Part shown: in pieces, positions 34,258 through 44,117 of the stretch
How positions within the stretch are numbered: position 1 is the stretch's first letter
Layout: the number at the start of each line of letters is the position of its first letter
Origin: Vibrio splendidus
GTDB taxonomy: Bacteria > Pseudomonadota > Gammaproteobacteria > Enterobacterales > Vibrionaceae
NCBI RefSeq assembly: GCF_002873455.1
Contig: NZ_MCUN01000013.1
Location: 62,001-126,000 of the forward strand
Reading direction: 5' to 3'
DNA length: 64,000 nucleotides
Notes under the pieces: generated by a model
Seen by the model: only the letters and a program-made list of their open reading frames with translations
Databases searched by the model: none
Told to the model about the DNA's origin: nothing
Made by a program: the position numbers and the translations under genes

Positions 34258-34281
34258 AAGAGTAAACATATGTTTACTCTT
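34258..34281. promoter_or_regulatory. TyrR box upstream of tyrR (24-bp perfect palindrome)
   Basis: The arm AAGAGTAAACAT is repeated inverted with no gap. Its core GTAAA-N6-TTTAC matches the TyrR box TGTAAA-N6-TTTACA except at the outermost bases. It lies about 75-95 bases upstream of the GTG start, so it probably gives autoregulation as in E. coli. Confidence 0.75.
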
Positions 34282-34328
34282 CACTTGCAAACGACTCAAT
34301 GTCATATACTTTATTGACAAGTGATTCG

Positions 34329-34397
34329 CTTTATCTAAGCGTAATACGCTTTAATTGATAAGCAACTCACTTTATTTGAGCGTAATGCGCTTTATTT
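34329..34397. repeat. 41-bp spaced direct repeat at the 3' end of ycjF
   Basis: Two copies of a segment like CTTTATCTAAGCGTAATACG plus CTTTA occur about 41 bases apart. The right copy overlaps the last codons of ycjF and the left copy lies just past the stop. Confidence 0.6.
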
Positions 34398-35424
34398 CAG
34401 AAAGGACGGCTTTGCGAAGATCTGAGAGTTTTACTTTTCGGTCATTGTTCCACGGTATTGGACGCAATAATGTCATGGCTTTTAGCCCCAGTCTCGCAGT
34501 AAGAATACCGACACCTAAGCCCTGCCCTGCTCGAGCTGAGACTTTACCTGCAAGATCCATCGAGACTAAGTCCATGCTCGCATCAATGGCCAACTCACTC
34601 GCCCCAGCCGCTGCCATGTTGATCAACACCAACTTGAACAATTTAATTCGAGACCAGTAACCAAGCTCAATGCCATACACGTCAGCAAGCTTATCTATCA
34701 TGGTGAAATTGCGCCATGCTACCAACAACATATCGGCAGCCGCCAATGGGCTCACAGCCACCAAAGCTGCCGATTCGGTCGAGAACTTAGTGACAATTTG
34801 AGTCGCCACTTTGTCTTGTTGGGCAACAACGAGTGCATCGTACATATCTAATACTTCAGCATCGCTGTGCGCAGGGTTAATGCTGTTTCGCCACTTATCG
34901 AACGAAGGTGATTCAGCAACTATACCGCCCTGCTTGGCAATGTTTTCACAGAACGCTTTGCCTTTACCCACACTCTGGCTTTGTAACAGTTCTTCACTCT
35001 GCTCTTGCACACTAAAATGGTCCTTCAGCGAACGCAGCTTCCACAACTCTTTGCCTATTGCACCTAAACCTAATGAAGCAATGGCAACAATAAAGCCTGC
35101 CCAACCTAACGCGAGCCAGTCTGCTGTTTGAACTGCAGTGATGACAGAGTCAATCGCCTGCCAGCCCACCAGACCAGAGAAAGCGACTAACAAGCCAGTT
35201 CCAAACCACTTCTTCTTTTTGCTCGGTCGAATCACTTGTTCCAGTTGTTGCTCAGCGTCACCATCAAGGTCGGTTTCCACTTGTGGTGCTACAGGTACAA
35301 ACTTCTCTTGTTCAGTAAACAACTGCTGAGCACCAAGATCTGAGTTAACTTCATTCTTATCCGGCTCATCGAACGAGGTCTTCAACGGTTCATCAAAGAC
35401 CTGTTTCGTTTTTAATTCACTCAT
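34372..35424 (-). CDS. ycjF: YcjF / TIGR01620-family inner-membrane protein
   Basis: The protein has 350 residues. A hydrophilic N-terminus is followed by two membrane helices ([16 protein letters not shown] and [20 protein letters not shown]), then a C-terminal DUF697-type domain (ISPERF-free, with [20 protein letters not shown] and [20 protein letters not shown]). It matches E. coli YcjF in length and layout. The start at 35424 has GAGG seven bases upstream, 14 bases after the stop of ycjX. The ycjX-ycjF pair is widely conserved and, in other bacteria, belongs to the phage-shock/heat-shock associated set. The function is not defined. Confidence 0.88.
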   Translation of the reverse strand: MSELKTKQVFDEPLKTSFDEPDKNEVNSDLGAQQLFTEQEKFVPVAPQVETDLDGDAEQQLEQVIRPSKKKKWFGTGLLVAFSGLVGWQAIDSVITAVQTADWLALGWAGFIVAIASLGLGAIGKELWKLRSLKDHFSVQEQSEELLQSQSVGKGKAFCENIAKQGGIVAESPSFDKWRNSINPAHSDAEVLDMYDALVVAQQDKVATQIVTKFSTESAALVAVSPLAAADMLLVAWRNFTMIDKLADVYGIELGYWSRIKLFKLVLINMAAAGASELAIDASMDLVSMDLAGKVSARAGQGLGVGILTARLGLKAMTLLRPIPWNNDRKVKLSDLRKAVLSEIKRITLK

Positions 35425-35438
35425 TTTGATTGCCTCAA

Positions 35439-36812
35439 TTACTTCAACTTGTCGCCAATGAGATACTCTAAAACCTTGTCGACTCTTAGATGCTGACAAG
35501 GCTCATCGGAGTGTTGCTCCATAGGCCTAAAGCTTGTGAAATCGAACTGGTTAGTTTCCCAGTACTGTTTGTTCGGCAGTTTGCGCGGCACCTCCCCCGG
35601 ATACATAGTTTGAGGTACGTTATCTAGAGTCACGCCTTGTAATGCAGGAACATTCGATGAACCTGACGAGATATAACCCGCACTTGTCGCTTGAATCGAC
35701 GCGATGCTCATACAACTCATGTCGATGTGTTCAAACGCCGCCTGTTGCCAAGCCGGATGCACCATCTGTTGTAACAGCGATACCAAGTTCGGATGTTGTT
35801 CCGGTGTTACGTGATCAGCTTTGGTGGCAGCAAACAGGATCTTGTCGATCTTCGGCGCAAACAAGCGTCTTAAGATATTGCTTCTACCGTACTTAAAGCT
35901 TTTCAATAACTGTTCTAAAGCGCCACGCATATCCATGAAAGAGTCATAACCCGCATTCAGTGGTTGTAGGCAATCCACCAGCACGATTTGTCTATCGAAC
36001 GTCGCAAAGTGATTCTTGTAGAACGCCTTTACGACCTTTTGTTGATATTCTTCATAGCGCATCTTCAACACCGCATAGTTGCTTGTTTTTGAGAACTTGC
36101 CCTCAGGTGCAATACACGGGAAAAATTGCAACACAGGCGCACCTTCCAACTCACCCGGCAATACAAATCGACCCGGCTGTACCCAGTGCAACCCGTTATC
36201 CTTACAAGTGTGAAGGTACTGAGTGTAACTATCGGCAATAGCGACCAGTTTCTTTTCATCAGCTTCCGCTAGCAAATCAATGTCATCACGCACTGCGTTC
36301 CACTGTTGCGAGTAGGTTTTTCTATCGCCTTTTAACGCTGCGAATTGAGACTGACTCCACGTATCGAAATCCATATCCAACAAGGGTAAATCAAGTAACC
36401 ACTCTCCCGGATAATCAACAATATCGAGATAAAGGGTGCTGTTTTTACTCAGTAGCTTCTTAGCACCTTTGGCTGGCTTATATTTGATTGCTAGACGAAT
36501 CTCACTGACATCGCACGTCGGCACTGGCCATTCTGGTGGCTGCGCATTCAAAGATTCCATCGCTTCATCATAAGAGAAGCGTGGAATCATCATGTTGTGT
36601 TGAGGGATGCGCTTAGCGCCAATAATTCTTCCGTCTCTTGCCGATGCAAGTAGAGGCAGGTTTTTATGGGTAGACGTATGAAGAAGCTGATTAACCAGCG
36701 AAGTAATGAATGCTGTCTTACCCGCACGAGAAAGCCCCGTGACCGCTACTCGAATGTGAGAATCCGTTCCTCTGCTTATAAAGTCACTCATTTCTTGAGT
36801 TAGGTGTTTCAT
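35439..36812 (-). CDS. ycjX: YcjX-family P-loop GTPase-like protein
   Basis: The protein has 457 residues. Walker A is [12 protein letters not shown] near residue 27. Other family features are [15 protein letters not shown], the nucleotide-specificity-like FAATKADH near residue 330, and [20 protein letters not shown]. It belongs to DUF463/YcjX, a conserved stress-associated nucleotide-binding family with unknown substrate. GGAG eight bases before ATG supports the start. It is co-transcribed with ycjF directly downstream. No psp genes are in the window. Confidence 0.9.
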   Translation of the reverse strand: MKHLTQEMSDFISRGTDSHIRVAVTGLSRAGKTAFITSLVNQLLHTSTHKNLPLLASARDGRIIGAKRIPQHNMMIPRFSYDEAMESLNAQPPEWPVPTCDVSEIRLAIKYKPAKGAKKLLSKNSTLYLDIVDYPGEWLLDLPLLDMDFDTWSQSQFAALKGDRKTYSQQWNAVRDDIDLLAEADEKKLVAIADSYTQYLHTCKDNGLHWVQPGRFVLPGELEGAPVLQFFPCIAPEGKFSKTSNYAVLKMRYEEYQQKVVKAFYKNHFATFDRQIVLVDCLQPLNAGYDSFMDMRGALEQLLKSFKYGRSNILRRLFAPKIDKILFAATKADHVTPEQHPNLVSLLQQMVHPAWQQAAFEHIDMSCMSIASIQATSAGYISSGSSNVPALQGVTLDNVPQTMYPGEVPRKLPNKQYWETNQFDFTSFRPMEQHSDEPCQHLRVDKVLEYLIGDKLK

Positions 36813-36956
36813 TTGAACGACTCCGTGATAATTAGGCTAACCGGTTATGATAATAAAGAGGCAAGCCTATGTTCTTTCCCTGTTGGGATAGTATGTGTAC
36901 TTTTGCTTTTGCTAACTAGTAGTGAGTATGCAATACACATTCTTAATGCTAGATGA

Positions 36957-36995
36957 ATAAAAGCCCCTGACTACATTCATAATCAGGGGCTTTAG
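36957..36995 (-). terminator. Terminator of the 61-residue membrane protein gene
   Basis: AAGCCCCTGA (36961-36970) pairs with TCAGGGGCTT (36983-36992) around a 12-base loop. The reverse strand then runs into TTTTAT. Confidence 0.8.
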
Positions 36996-37018
36996 AATTT
37001 ATCTGCGATATCCGACTC

Positions 37019-37204
37019 TTAATCGTCTTCAATCAACTTGTAGATAACAAATAGTGCGATCTCTGCGATTAGCCAAAGCGCACAAGTAATTGTCACGTAT
37101 TTATTATCAAAGATACTAATCCCTTTCAAGATCAGATCGTAGCCAACAAAAGCACCAATCACCACTGCCAAGATAATCTGTAGGATCTGAATAAAACGAG
37201 GCAT
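37019..37204 (-). CDS. Small membrane protein with two helices
   Basis: The protein has 61 residues, nearly all in two membrane helices (FIQILQIILAVVIGAFVGYD and ITCALWLIAEIALFVIYKLI), and ends in LIEDD. An AGGAG-rich leader immediately upstream of the ATG and a terminator just downstream support a real single-gene unit. I do not recognise it. The layout resembles small inner-membrane stress or regulatory proteins, but nothing specific can be claimed. Confidence 0.65.
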   Translation of the reverse strand: MPRFIQILQIILAVVIGAFVGYDLILKGISIFDNKYVTITCALWLIAEIALFVIYKLIEDD

Positions 37205-37261
37205 TCCTCTCTCCTATGTTCTTATATCAAACTATGTTTTTATCACTATATCATTGATAAT

Positions 37262-37297
37262 AAGACAAAAGTGCAAATAATGCTGCACTTTTGTCTT
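37262..37297 (-). terminator. Long hairpin downstream of the fumarase gene
   Basis: AAGACAAAAGTGCA (37262-37275) pairs perfectly over 14 bp with 37284-37297 around an 8-base loop. The T-tract is partly inside the stem on the reverse strand, then ATTAT follows. It is a probable terminator. Confidence 0.65.
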
Positions 37298-37367
37298 CAA
37301 CTTTCTGTCAAGAATTGCAATTCAAACGCTGAAGCTAGCGCCTGTTACGACTTTTGACTTCGGTAAA

Positions 37368-38885
37368 TTATGCTTTTTCAGCTTCAGCAATTTTCACTTT
37401 CCACGTGTCAGGGCCGATCTGGTGTGCGTTCACGCCGTTAGAGTCAACCGCGACCGTTACCGGCATGTCTTCAACTTCAAATTCGTAAATCGCTTCCATA
37501 CCGAGATCTTCAAACGCAACCACGCGTGCTTTTTTAATTGCTTTCGCCACTAAATAAGCTGCACCGCCAACCGCCATCAGGTAAACCGATTTATGTTGTT
37601 TGATTGACTCTACCGTTGCAGGGCCACGTTCTGCTTTACCAATCATGCCCATAATGCCGGTTTCTTCTAGCATCATGTCGGTGAACTTATCCATACGAGT
37701 AGAGGTTGTTGGGCCAGCAGGACCTACCGCTTCATCACCCACAGCATCCACAGGGCCAACGTAGTAAATGAACTTACCTTTCAGGTCGACGCCTTCAGGT
37801 AAACCTTCACCGCTTTCAAGCATGCCTTGAATACGCTTATGCGCTGCATCACGACCGGTTAAGATCTTGCCTGATAGAAGAACCGTTTCGCCAGTCTTCC
37901 ACTCTTGAACGTCTTCTTTAGTAATTTCATCTAGGTTAACACGGCGTGTATTTGCGCCTGCTTCCCAAGTGATGTCTGGCCATTCTTCTAACTTAGGTGG
38001 TGTTAGCTCTGCAGGGCCGCTGCCGTCTAATGTGAAGTGTACGTGGCGTGTTGCCGCACAGTTCGGGATCAAGCAAACAGGCTTAGACGCTGCATGCGTT
38101 GGCGCTGTTTTGATTTTAACGTCAACCACAGTGGTTAAACCGCCAAGACCTTGTGCGCCAATACCAAGCTTGTTTACACGGTTGAAGATATCTAAACGAA
38201 GCTCTTCTTCTGCGTTCTCTGGGCCTTTGTCGATAAGGTCTTGGATATCGATGTGTTCCATCAGAGATTCTTTCGCTAGTACCGCTGCTTTTTCAGCCGT
38301 ACCGCCAATACCTATACCAAGCATGCCAGGTGGACACCAACCAGCACCCATCGTAGGCAGCGTTTTCTCTACCCACTCTGCAATGTCATCAGAAGGGTTG
38401 AGCATGACCATCTTGGTTTTGTTCTCAGAACCGCCGCCTTTAGCCGCGATTTGAATTTCAACTTTATTACCTGGAACCATATTAATGTGAACAACCGCTG
38501 GTGTGTTGTCTTTGGTATTAATACGCTTACCTGCAGGGTCCATTAGGACAGATGCACGCAATGGGTTATCTGGATTGTTGTAAGCTTGACGAACGCCTTC
38601 ATCAACCATTTGTTGTACTGTCTGATCCGTTTCCCACCTAACATCCATACCGATGTTCACGAAACAAGTAACAATACCTGTATCTTGACAAATTGGACGA
38701 TGGCCTTCCGCAGACATACGCGAGTTGATAAGAATCTGAGCGATCGCATCTTTCGCAGCTTGGCTCTCTTCTTTCTCGTACGCTTTTTCTAGGGCTTGGA
38801 CAAAGTCTAAAGGGTGATAATAAGAAATGTACTGAAGTGCGTCAGCGACACTGCTGATCACATCTTGCTTACGAATAACCGTCAT
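37368..38885 (-). CDS. Fumarate hydratase, class I (iron-sulfur)
   Basis: The protein has 505 residues and interconverts fumarate and malate in the TCA cycle. The three cluster-binding cysteine motifs are present: RPICQDTGIV, GWCPPGMLG and IPNCAATRH. The C-terminal fumerase domain includes VLLSGKILTGRDAAHKRI and YVGPVDAVGDEAVGPAGPTT. It corresponds to FumA/FumB-type enzymes. The start at 38885 (MTVIRKQDV) has GAGG six bases upstream; a longer reading to 39053 adds 56 residues with no family match. It is single-gene and divergent from pabB, so both promoters lie in 38886-39139. Confidence 0.92.
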   Translation of the reverse strand: MTVIRKQDVISSVADALQYISYYHPLDFVQALEKAYEKEESQAAKDAIAQILINSRMSAEGHRPICQDTGIVTCFVNIGMDVRWETDQTVQQMVDEGVRQAYNNPDNPLRASVLMDPAGKRINTKDNTPAVVHINMVPGNKVEIQIAAKGGGSENKTKMVMLNPSDDIAEWVEKTLPTMGAGWCPPGMLGIGIGGTAEKAAVLAKESLMEHIDIQDLIDKGPENAEEELRLDIFNRVNKLGIGAQGLGGLTTVVDVKIKTAPTHAASKPVCLIPNCAATRHVHFTLDGSGPAELTPPKLEEWPDITWEAGANTRRVNLDEITKEDVQEWKTGETVLLSGKILTGRDAAHKRIQGMLESGEGLPEGVDLKGKFIYYVGPVDAVGDEAVGPAGPTTSTRMDKFTDMMLEETGIMGMIGKAERGPATVESIKQHKSVYLMAVGGAAYLVAKAIKKARVVAFEDLGMEAIYEFEVEDMPVTVAVDSNGVNAHQIGPDTWKVKIAEAEKA

Positions 38886-39139
38886 TGCATGCCTCTTTAT
38901 TGTTCTGGTTCCATGTAGGTTCTTGGTGTAACTGTTTTTGTCTAACCGGACTAGTTGGCTTAGCTTTTTATTATGTTGAGCTGTATTTAGTTGCTTTAGC
39001 AATCTCTTGCATAGCTTTAAACTAAACCATTTGGTTTGCACCGTTCTAATCAAGAACCCATTTTATTTTCAATTTATGATACTCTTGCTTCCTCTCACAC
39101 GCTATGCAGTGATCGAACTCTTTGTCACAAATTAAACAA

Positions 39140-40534
39140 ATGAATAACAACGAATTTCGCTCTATCCAAATCAAGCCGCTTGAATATCAATCAACTTTAG
39201 CTAAACAGCTGTTTTCCCATATTGAAAACCTGCCGTGGGCAATGCTATTACGCTCCGCTTCAGAAAACCACGTTGATAGTCGATACGATATTTTAGTTGC
39301 TCAACCCATCGCCACCTTCGAGACAATCGGAGCAAAAACGACCGTTAATGTTAATGATACGTGCGAGGTTTCAGAGTCAGACCCTTTCGAACTACTCGAC
39401 CAATATCAGCAGCAATTGCTACCCGCAACCAGTGAGCATCCTGAACTGCCTTTCATAGGTGGCGCTTTAGGGTATTTTAGTTACGATTTAGGGCGACGAG
39501 TAGAAGCTCTGCCCTCTCTTGCTAAGCGCGATATTTCTGCTCCAGACATGGCGGTTGGATTGTATGAATGGGCTGTGATTGTTGATCATAAGCTTAAAGC
39601 TGCGTTCCTTGTTGGGCAAAACATTGATACCCATTGGGATTGGTTAACGCAACAACAATCGCCAAGCCAACAAGCAGAAAGAGCTCATCAGAGGTTTGGA
39701 TTAACCACCCCATGGCAATCCAATATGACTGAACAGAGTTATGCCAATAAGTTCGATAGCGTTCAAGAGTACTTGTTGTCGGGTGACTGCTATCAGATAA
39801 ACTTAGCGCAGCGCTTCAATGCCCAATACCAAGGCAATGAATGGTTGGCCTATGACAAGTTAGAACAGTATAACTCGGCTCCATTCTCTGGTTTCATCCG
39901 TTTGGCTGACTGCGCAATTATCAGTGTGTCACCTGAACGTTTCTTAGAGCTTAAAGACAATGTCATTGAGACCAAGCCTATCAAGGGTACGCGCCCTCGC
40001 TCTAACGACCCTGTGATTGATGATACTAACGCACAAGACCTAGTAACCGCCGATAAAGATCAAGCAGAAAACCTGATGATCGTCGACTTACTTCGCAATG
40101 ACATTGGTCGAGTCGCGAAGCCGGGAACGGTTCATGTACCAAAGCTGTTCGATATTGAGAGCTTCCCTGCCGTGCACCACTTAGTAAGCACGATACGAGC
40201 GGACCTTGATGAACAATATTCTGCAACTGACCTTCTGAGAGCTTGCTTCCCTGGAGGTTCAATTACTGGCGCTCCAAAAGTGCGTGCTATGCAGATCATT
40301 GAAGAGTTGGAACCCCATCGACGCTCAGCGTATTGCGGCAGTATCGGCTACATCAGTCGAAATGGCAGAATGGACACCAGCATTACCATTCGTACGTTAG
40401 TTGCCGAGAACAACACGCTTTATGCTTGGGCTGGTGGTGGTGTTGTATTCGATAGTGATTGTGCTTCTGAATACCAAGAAACACTGGATAAGCTGAGTAG
40501 AATTCTACCGATACTTGAAGATTGCAAAGCATAG
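39140..40534 (+). CDS. pabB: Aminodeoxychorismate synthase component I
   Basis: The protein has 464 residues. It converts chorismate, with ammonia from PabA, to 4-amino-4-deoxychorismate for folate synthesis. Chorismate-binding motifs are clear: SGDCYQINLAQRF, ETKPIKGTRPRS near residue 280, AENLMIVDLLRNDIGRVA, FPGGSITGAPKVRAM and the closing WAGGGVVFDSDCASEYQETL. PIKGTRP with K is typical of PabB; TrpE would have PIAGTR. The ATG at 39140 is preferred, although a TTG at 39122 is possible and neither has a good ribosome site. It is single-gene with a terminator downstream. Confidence 0.92.
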   Translation: MNNNEFRSIQIKPLEYQSTLAKQLFSHIENLPWAMLLRSASENHVDSRYDILVAQPIATFETIGAKTTVNVNDTCEVSESDPFELLDQYQQQLLPATSEHPELPFIGGALGYFSYDLGRRVEALPSLAKRDISAPDMAVGLYEWAVIVDHKLKAAFLVGQNIDTHWDWLTQQQSPSQQAERAHQRFGLTTPWQSNMTEQSYANKFDSVQEYLLSGDCYQINLAQRFNAQYQGNEWLAYDKLEQYNSAPFSGFIRLADCAIISVSPERFLELKDNVIETKPIKGTRPRSNDPVIDDTNAQDLVTADKDQAENLMIVDLLRNDIGRVAKPGTVHVPKLFDIESFPAVHHLVSTIRADLDEQYSATDLLRACFPGGSITGAPKVRAMQIIEELEPHRRSAYCGSIGYISRNGRMDTSITIRTLVAENNTLYAWAGGGVVFDSDCASEYQETLDKLSRILPILEDCKA

Positions 40535-40584
40535 CATCATTAATCGGCAGTACCGCCGCTTAACGACCAACGAAAGCTAGACAT

Positions 40585-40621
40585 AAAAAACCGAAGAATC
40601 ACAAGATCACTTCGGTTTTTT
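40585..40621. terminator. Bidirectional terminator between pabB and the hybrid kinase
   Basis: AAAAAACCGAAG (40585-40596) and CTTCGGTTTTTT (40610-40621) enclose a 13-base loop. It serves two convergent genes. Confidence 0.88.
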
Positions 40622-40673
40622 AGTTTCTAAATCAAGCAGTGAACTATTATTAGTCACTCCTTATTAGCGCTGT

Positions 40674-42392
40674 TTAAGCGACCTTCACAGTAGAAACACC
40701 CCACTTCTTAAGCATCTCTTTAAGATCACTAGCTGTGTAAGGTTTACTCAAAATGTCATCCATTCCACACTGAATACAACGCTCGCGTTCTTCAAGTGTC
40801 GTTCCGGCAGTGAGAGCAACTATAGACCTGGAATACCCTTTCTTTCTTAGCTTCTCTGTCGCTTCAAATCCATCCATAATTGGCATTCTACAATCCATGA
40901 ATACAATGTCGTACTCATTGTCTGACGCGAGCTCAAACCCTTCAGCACCATTACTTGCTATAGCGGGTTCAATCTCGTGTTTACGTAGCATTTGTTGGAT
41001 GATGATCTGGTTCATCTTAATATCATCAACGACCAACACTTTTAACAGAGACAAGCCAACATCAGATTCAGTCTCTTGGGATACTCGACTGCTTTGATCA
41101 GAAACATCGATTACCTGTAAAGGGATCGCAATGGTAAAGGTCGTCCCGCTTCCCACAATACTGGTCACGCTGATATCACCATGCATCAATCCTACTAGCT
41201 TACGACAGATGGCGAGACCAAGCCCTGTCCCTTCGTAGTTTCGGCTACTTGAGTTATCCGCCTGAGTAAAAGGTTCAAACAGTGTCTTATGAGCGGATTG
41301 AGCGATCCCAACTCCAGTGTCCTCGACCGAAAAAATAAATTGGTCTCTCAGCCATTTAATCTCAACGCTCACATGTCCTTGATCCGTAAACTTTATAGCG
41401 TTTCCAATCAAGTTTACGAACAATTGAGTAATACGTTCTAAGTCACCATAGAAGTGGCTCGGTACACTTTGGCCTACATCAACATCAAATTTAAGCTGCT
41501 TTTCAAGTGCTCGATTGGTAAAGATACTATTAATCGTATTTCTCAAATCATGAAGCGCGAACTTCTTCGGTATTAACTCCAACATTCCCGCATTAATTTT
41601 ACTGTAATCCAGTAGGTCATTGATGATGGTTCTGAGAAACTCTCCAGATTGACTTAAGTTGTTCACTATTTCACGTTGCGAACTGTTCAGCTCGGTATCG
41701 CTGATCAATTCTGCACTACCGAGTAAGCCATTTAGCGGTGTTCTTAATTCATGGTTGATCATGGCTACAAAGTCACGCGTTGCCCTTTCAGACTCTTCTG
41801 CTCGTTTACGTGACTCAATGTTACGATTGATTGCAAGTTGGTGAGTTAGCGCACTACAAATAAGGTCTGTGACCAGCAACAATTGGCTTTGTATGAATTC
41901 GTAATCCTGCTCAGAGAGATTTACATCGACAATCAATGTACCCACGATGACGCTTTCGACCTCTAATGGCACATTCAATAGGTCACCGTACCAAACAGGA
42001 TGTTGAATTTGCTGAGTCGGCTCTTCGAGCGAGTCGTCACCGTAATCGTGTGTTTTGAGCTGAGGAATGAGCTTGGGTGGCAGAATCAAGCGGCTGGAAT
42101 TAATCAGATAGCTGTTGGTTACATTGCTCGTCAACTGAGACAACATCACATCATCTAAATCACTGCGGAGAAAAGCCCGTCCAAAATCAATCAACAAATT
42201 GTCGATCTGTTCCTGAAACTCGATTCTTCGAAGATTCGCATTTGAGCGTTTCTCTAATTGTCGCAGAGCCAACTCGAGTTGCTGATTCGACTCAAACAAC
42301 TCCAAGCTTTTTTGTTCCAGTAATCTTTCCGCTTCTTTTCTTGCCGCGATTTGACGCTTGAGCTTACGCTCAATTGCCGACTCTGAACTCAT
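40674..42392 (-). CDS. Soluble hybrid histidine kinase paired with H-NOX
   Basis: The protein has 572 residues and no membrane helix. An N-terminal coiled coil is followed by an unassigned sensor part to residue ~190. HisKA has the phospho-histidine in FVAMINHELRTPLNG. The ATPase domain contains DTGVGIAQSAHKTLFEPF and GTGLGLAICRKLVGLM. A C-terminal receiver has its aspartate in DIVFMDCRMPIMDGF. It lies four bases after the H-NOX gene, the arrangement known for HnoK and for the Vibrio harveyi kinase HqsA, which feeds the LuxU quorum-sensing relay. The fused receiver fits HqsA better than HnoK. Whether this one signals to LuxU is inference. Confidence 0.88.
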   Translation of the reverse strand: MSSESAIERKLKRQIAARKEAERLLEQKSLELFESNQQLELALRQLEKRSNANLRRIEFQEQIDNLLIDFGRAFLRSDLDDVMLSQLTSNVTNSYLINSSRLILPPKLIPQLKTHDYGDDSLEEPTQQIQHPVWYGDLLNVPLEVESVIVGTLIVDVNLSEQDYEFIQSQLLLVTDLICSALTHQLAINRNIESRKRAEESERATRDFVAMINHELRTPLNGLLGSAELISDTELNSSQREIVNNLSQSGEFLRTIINDLLDYSKINAGMLELIPKKFALHDLRNTINSIFTNRALEKQLKFDVDVGQSVPSHFYGDLERITQLFVNLIGNAIKFTDQGHVSVEIKWLRDQFIFSVEDTGVGIAQSAHKTLFEPFTQADNSSSRNYEGTGLGLAICRKLVGLMHGDISVTSIVGSGTTFTIAIPLQVIDVSDQSSRVSQETESDVGLSLLKVLVVDDIKMNQIIIQQMLRKHEIEPAIASNGAEGFELASDNEYDIVFMDCRMPIMDGFEATEKLRKKGYSRSIVALTAGTTLEERERCIQCGMDDILSKPYTASDLKEMLKKWGVSTVKVA

Positions 42393-42396
42393 AAGG

Positions 42397-42936
42397 CTAT
42401 TCTACTTTTAAGTTGAAACGTACGACACTTTGATCTTCATTCTGCGGCGTCATCTCGGCATGTATCGATTCACCGTGATAAGTTGCACACCCCTCAATCA
42501 ATCCAAGACAAACATGCGACATACACCTTGCGCTCTTGTAGTCGAATACAAGCTCAGCTTCGGTAGTGGTGATAAAACTGAATTCTGGCGGCTCAGCGTC
42601 TGGGTAAAGCTTTTTCACTTCAACGTGAATATAGCGCTCTACGTGCTGAATAAATTGGAATGTCGTGTTGCTGTGTGCAAGGCTGGCTTTATTTGGTAAT
42701 GAGGCGAGTAGGTTCTTAAACACAGATTGTCCAAACACACGCTGTAGACTCGCAGCATCTATATCGGTCTTTTTGCTTAAGTTGATGATGAGTTTTACCA
42801 GGTCTTTATGGTCGTAACTTCCGACCGATGTATAGATCCCTTCATCTTCTGACATTTCTAAAACTTCTTCCAAGAGTTCTAGGCCAAACTTGTCTTCAAC
42901 AAGTTCTAAAAATTCGGTGAATATGATTCCTTTCAT
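42397..42936 (-). CDS. H-NOX haem-dependent nitric oxide sensor
   Basis: The protein has 179 residues. The H-NOX fold is recognised from MKGIIFTEFLELVEDKFG, the proximal haem histidine region RYIHVEVKKLYPDAEPP (His104) and the haem-propionate motif YKSAR (residues 133-137, Y-x-S-x-R). It binds NO at ferrous haem in the cytoplasm and, in characterised pairs, inhibits its partner kinase in the NO-bound state. AAGG six bases before ATG supports the start. It is co-transcribed with the hybrid kinase. Confidence 0.93.
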   Translation of the reverse strand: MKGIIFTEFLELVEDKFGLELLEEVLEMSEDEGIYTSVGSYDHKDLVKLIINLSKKTDIDAASLQRVFGQSVFKNLLASLPNKASLAHSNTTFQFIQHVERYIHVEVKKLYPDAEPPEFSFITTTEAELVFDYKSARCMSHVCLGLIEGCATYHGESIHAEMTPQNEDQSVVRFNLKVE

Positions 42937-43208
42937 TTCATACCTTTTATTCTATTTCTTTTTAGAATGAGCTACTAAGTTATTGTTATCAAATTCTTAC
43001 CCATAAAATATACGCTTTATCACTCTATTTTATGACATGGGTAACGCTTACTCGTATATATGCACATATTGAATATAGCAAAAACCATCGATTTAAGGGA
43101 ATACATGGCGATATTGATGGCTCACAGACAACAAGAAATGCCAAATTGGCATTCAACTCAGTGTTGCGTCTATACTTAAAAGTATAATTATCAATATATT
43201 GGCATGAT

Positions 43209-43808
43209 ATGAATCGAGATAACTTCCTTCAACAGTTCCAACTTAACCCAACCGTAGGCTACCACCCAGAGTCAGTGGAGCGCGTTTCTCATATAAGCGG
43301 GGAGCAACTACGTAAAGCGGCGGTTGTGGTCGGTTTAGTTGAACGAGAAGATGGTTTACATGTCATTTTTACTAAAAGAGCCGCTCATTTAAAGCATCAT
43401 CCCGGCCAAGTCAGCTTTCCTGGAGGTAAACACGAACTCTCTGACCCTTCTATGCAATTTACTGCACTTAGAGAGCTCCACGAAGAGGTGGGAATTCGAT
43501 CGGATCAAGTTAAAATTGTTGGCCAATTACCTGCATTGAGTACTATTAGTAAATTTTCTGTAACACCGATTGTTGCAATGGTCGATCCTGACTATAAAGC
43601 CATCATCGATGAGAACGAAGTTGCCTCGATTTTTGAGGTACCTGCCACTTATGTTTTAGACCAAGCCAAGTTACATAGCCACACCGTTAACTTTAAAAAA
43701 ATTAAGCATCGTGTTTTTGCGATGCCCTTCGAAGAGCACCTAATTTGGGGCGTTACGGCTCAAATCATCCAATCACTGCAGCAACACGTAGTGCAACAAA
43801 TTACATAG
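43209..43808 (+). CDS. nudL: Nudix hydrolase, CoA pyrophosphatase NudL type
   Basis: The protein has 199 residues. The Nudix region runs FPGGKHELSD then FTALRELHEEVGI, with the REL-x-EE-x-G core intact. The CoA-pyrophosphatase signature upstream (KRAAHLKHHPGQVSFPGGK) is also present. It cleaves CoA and related compounds, probably in CoA turnover. The ribosome site is weak, but the start fits the family. It precedes the serine transporter and deaminase genes on the same strand, with 309 bases between, so it is probably a separate unit. Confidence 0.88.
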   Translation: MNRDNFLQQFQLNPTVGYHPESVERVSHISGEQLRKAAVVVGLVEREDGLHVIFTKRAAHLKHHPGQVSFPGGKHELSDPSMQFTALRELHEEVGIRSDQVKIVGQLPALSTISKFSVTPIVAMVDPDYKAIIDENEVASIFEVPATYVLDQAKLHSHTVNFKKIKHRVFAMPFEEHLIWGVTAQIIQSLQQHVVQQIT

Positions 43809-44117
43809 AAACTACGTTTTGTTTAATCTCTGTTAACAAAATTCAGTCTTTCCATGGAACAGATTTATTAATGCAATTTTACGCAAACGATTCCCTGGTA
43901 TAAATCTACGCAACCCTGCCTTTCACATAAATAAAACTAATGCCAAGCATGAGCATAAATCACCTGTGGCACGCTATTTTCGTGATCAAAAATCCGTTTT
44001 TCGCATATCATGTGACACGCCGTTTCATTACATGATTTAGATCTATTTTTTGCAGACGAAAATTCTGCAGAATTAGCCCCGACTTATTTCCTGTTCCCAA
44101 AAAATGAGTAATTTAAC
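43809..44117 (+). promoter_or_regulatory. sdaC upstream region with a long dyad
   Basis: No gene is visible. ATCATGTGA (from 44007) and TTACATGAT (to 44036) form an inverted pair around 12 bases. This is a possible operator about 85-110 bases before the sdaC start. A second small inverted element around TTCTGCAGAA lies near 44060. Confidence 0.4.

Noticed and set aside
42937..43208. Possible small RNA gene between H-NOX and nudL
   Set aside because: No promoter-terminator pair or stable hairpin stood out. The region is simply AT-rich.
43998..44036. CRP site upstream of sdaC
   Set aside because: Only the left half (TGTGA) fits; the right half is not TCACA. I kept it only as an unspecified dyad.
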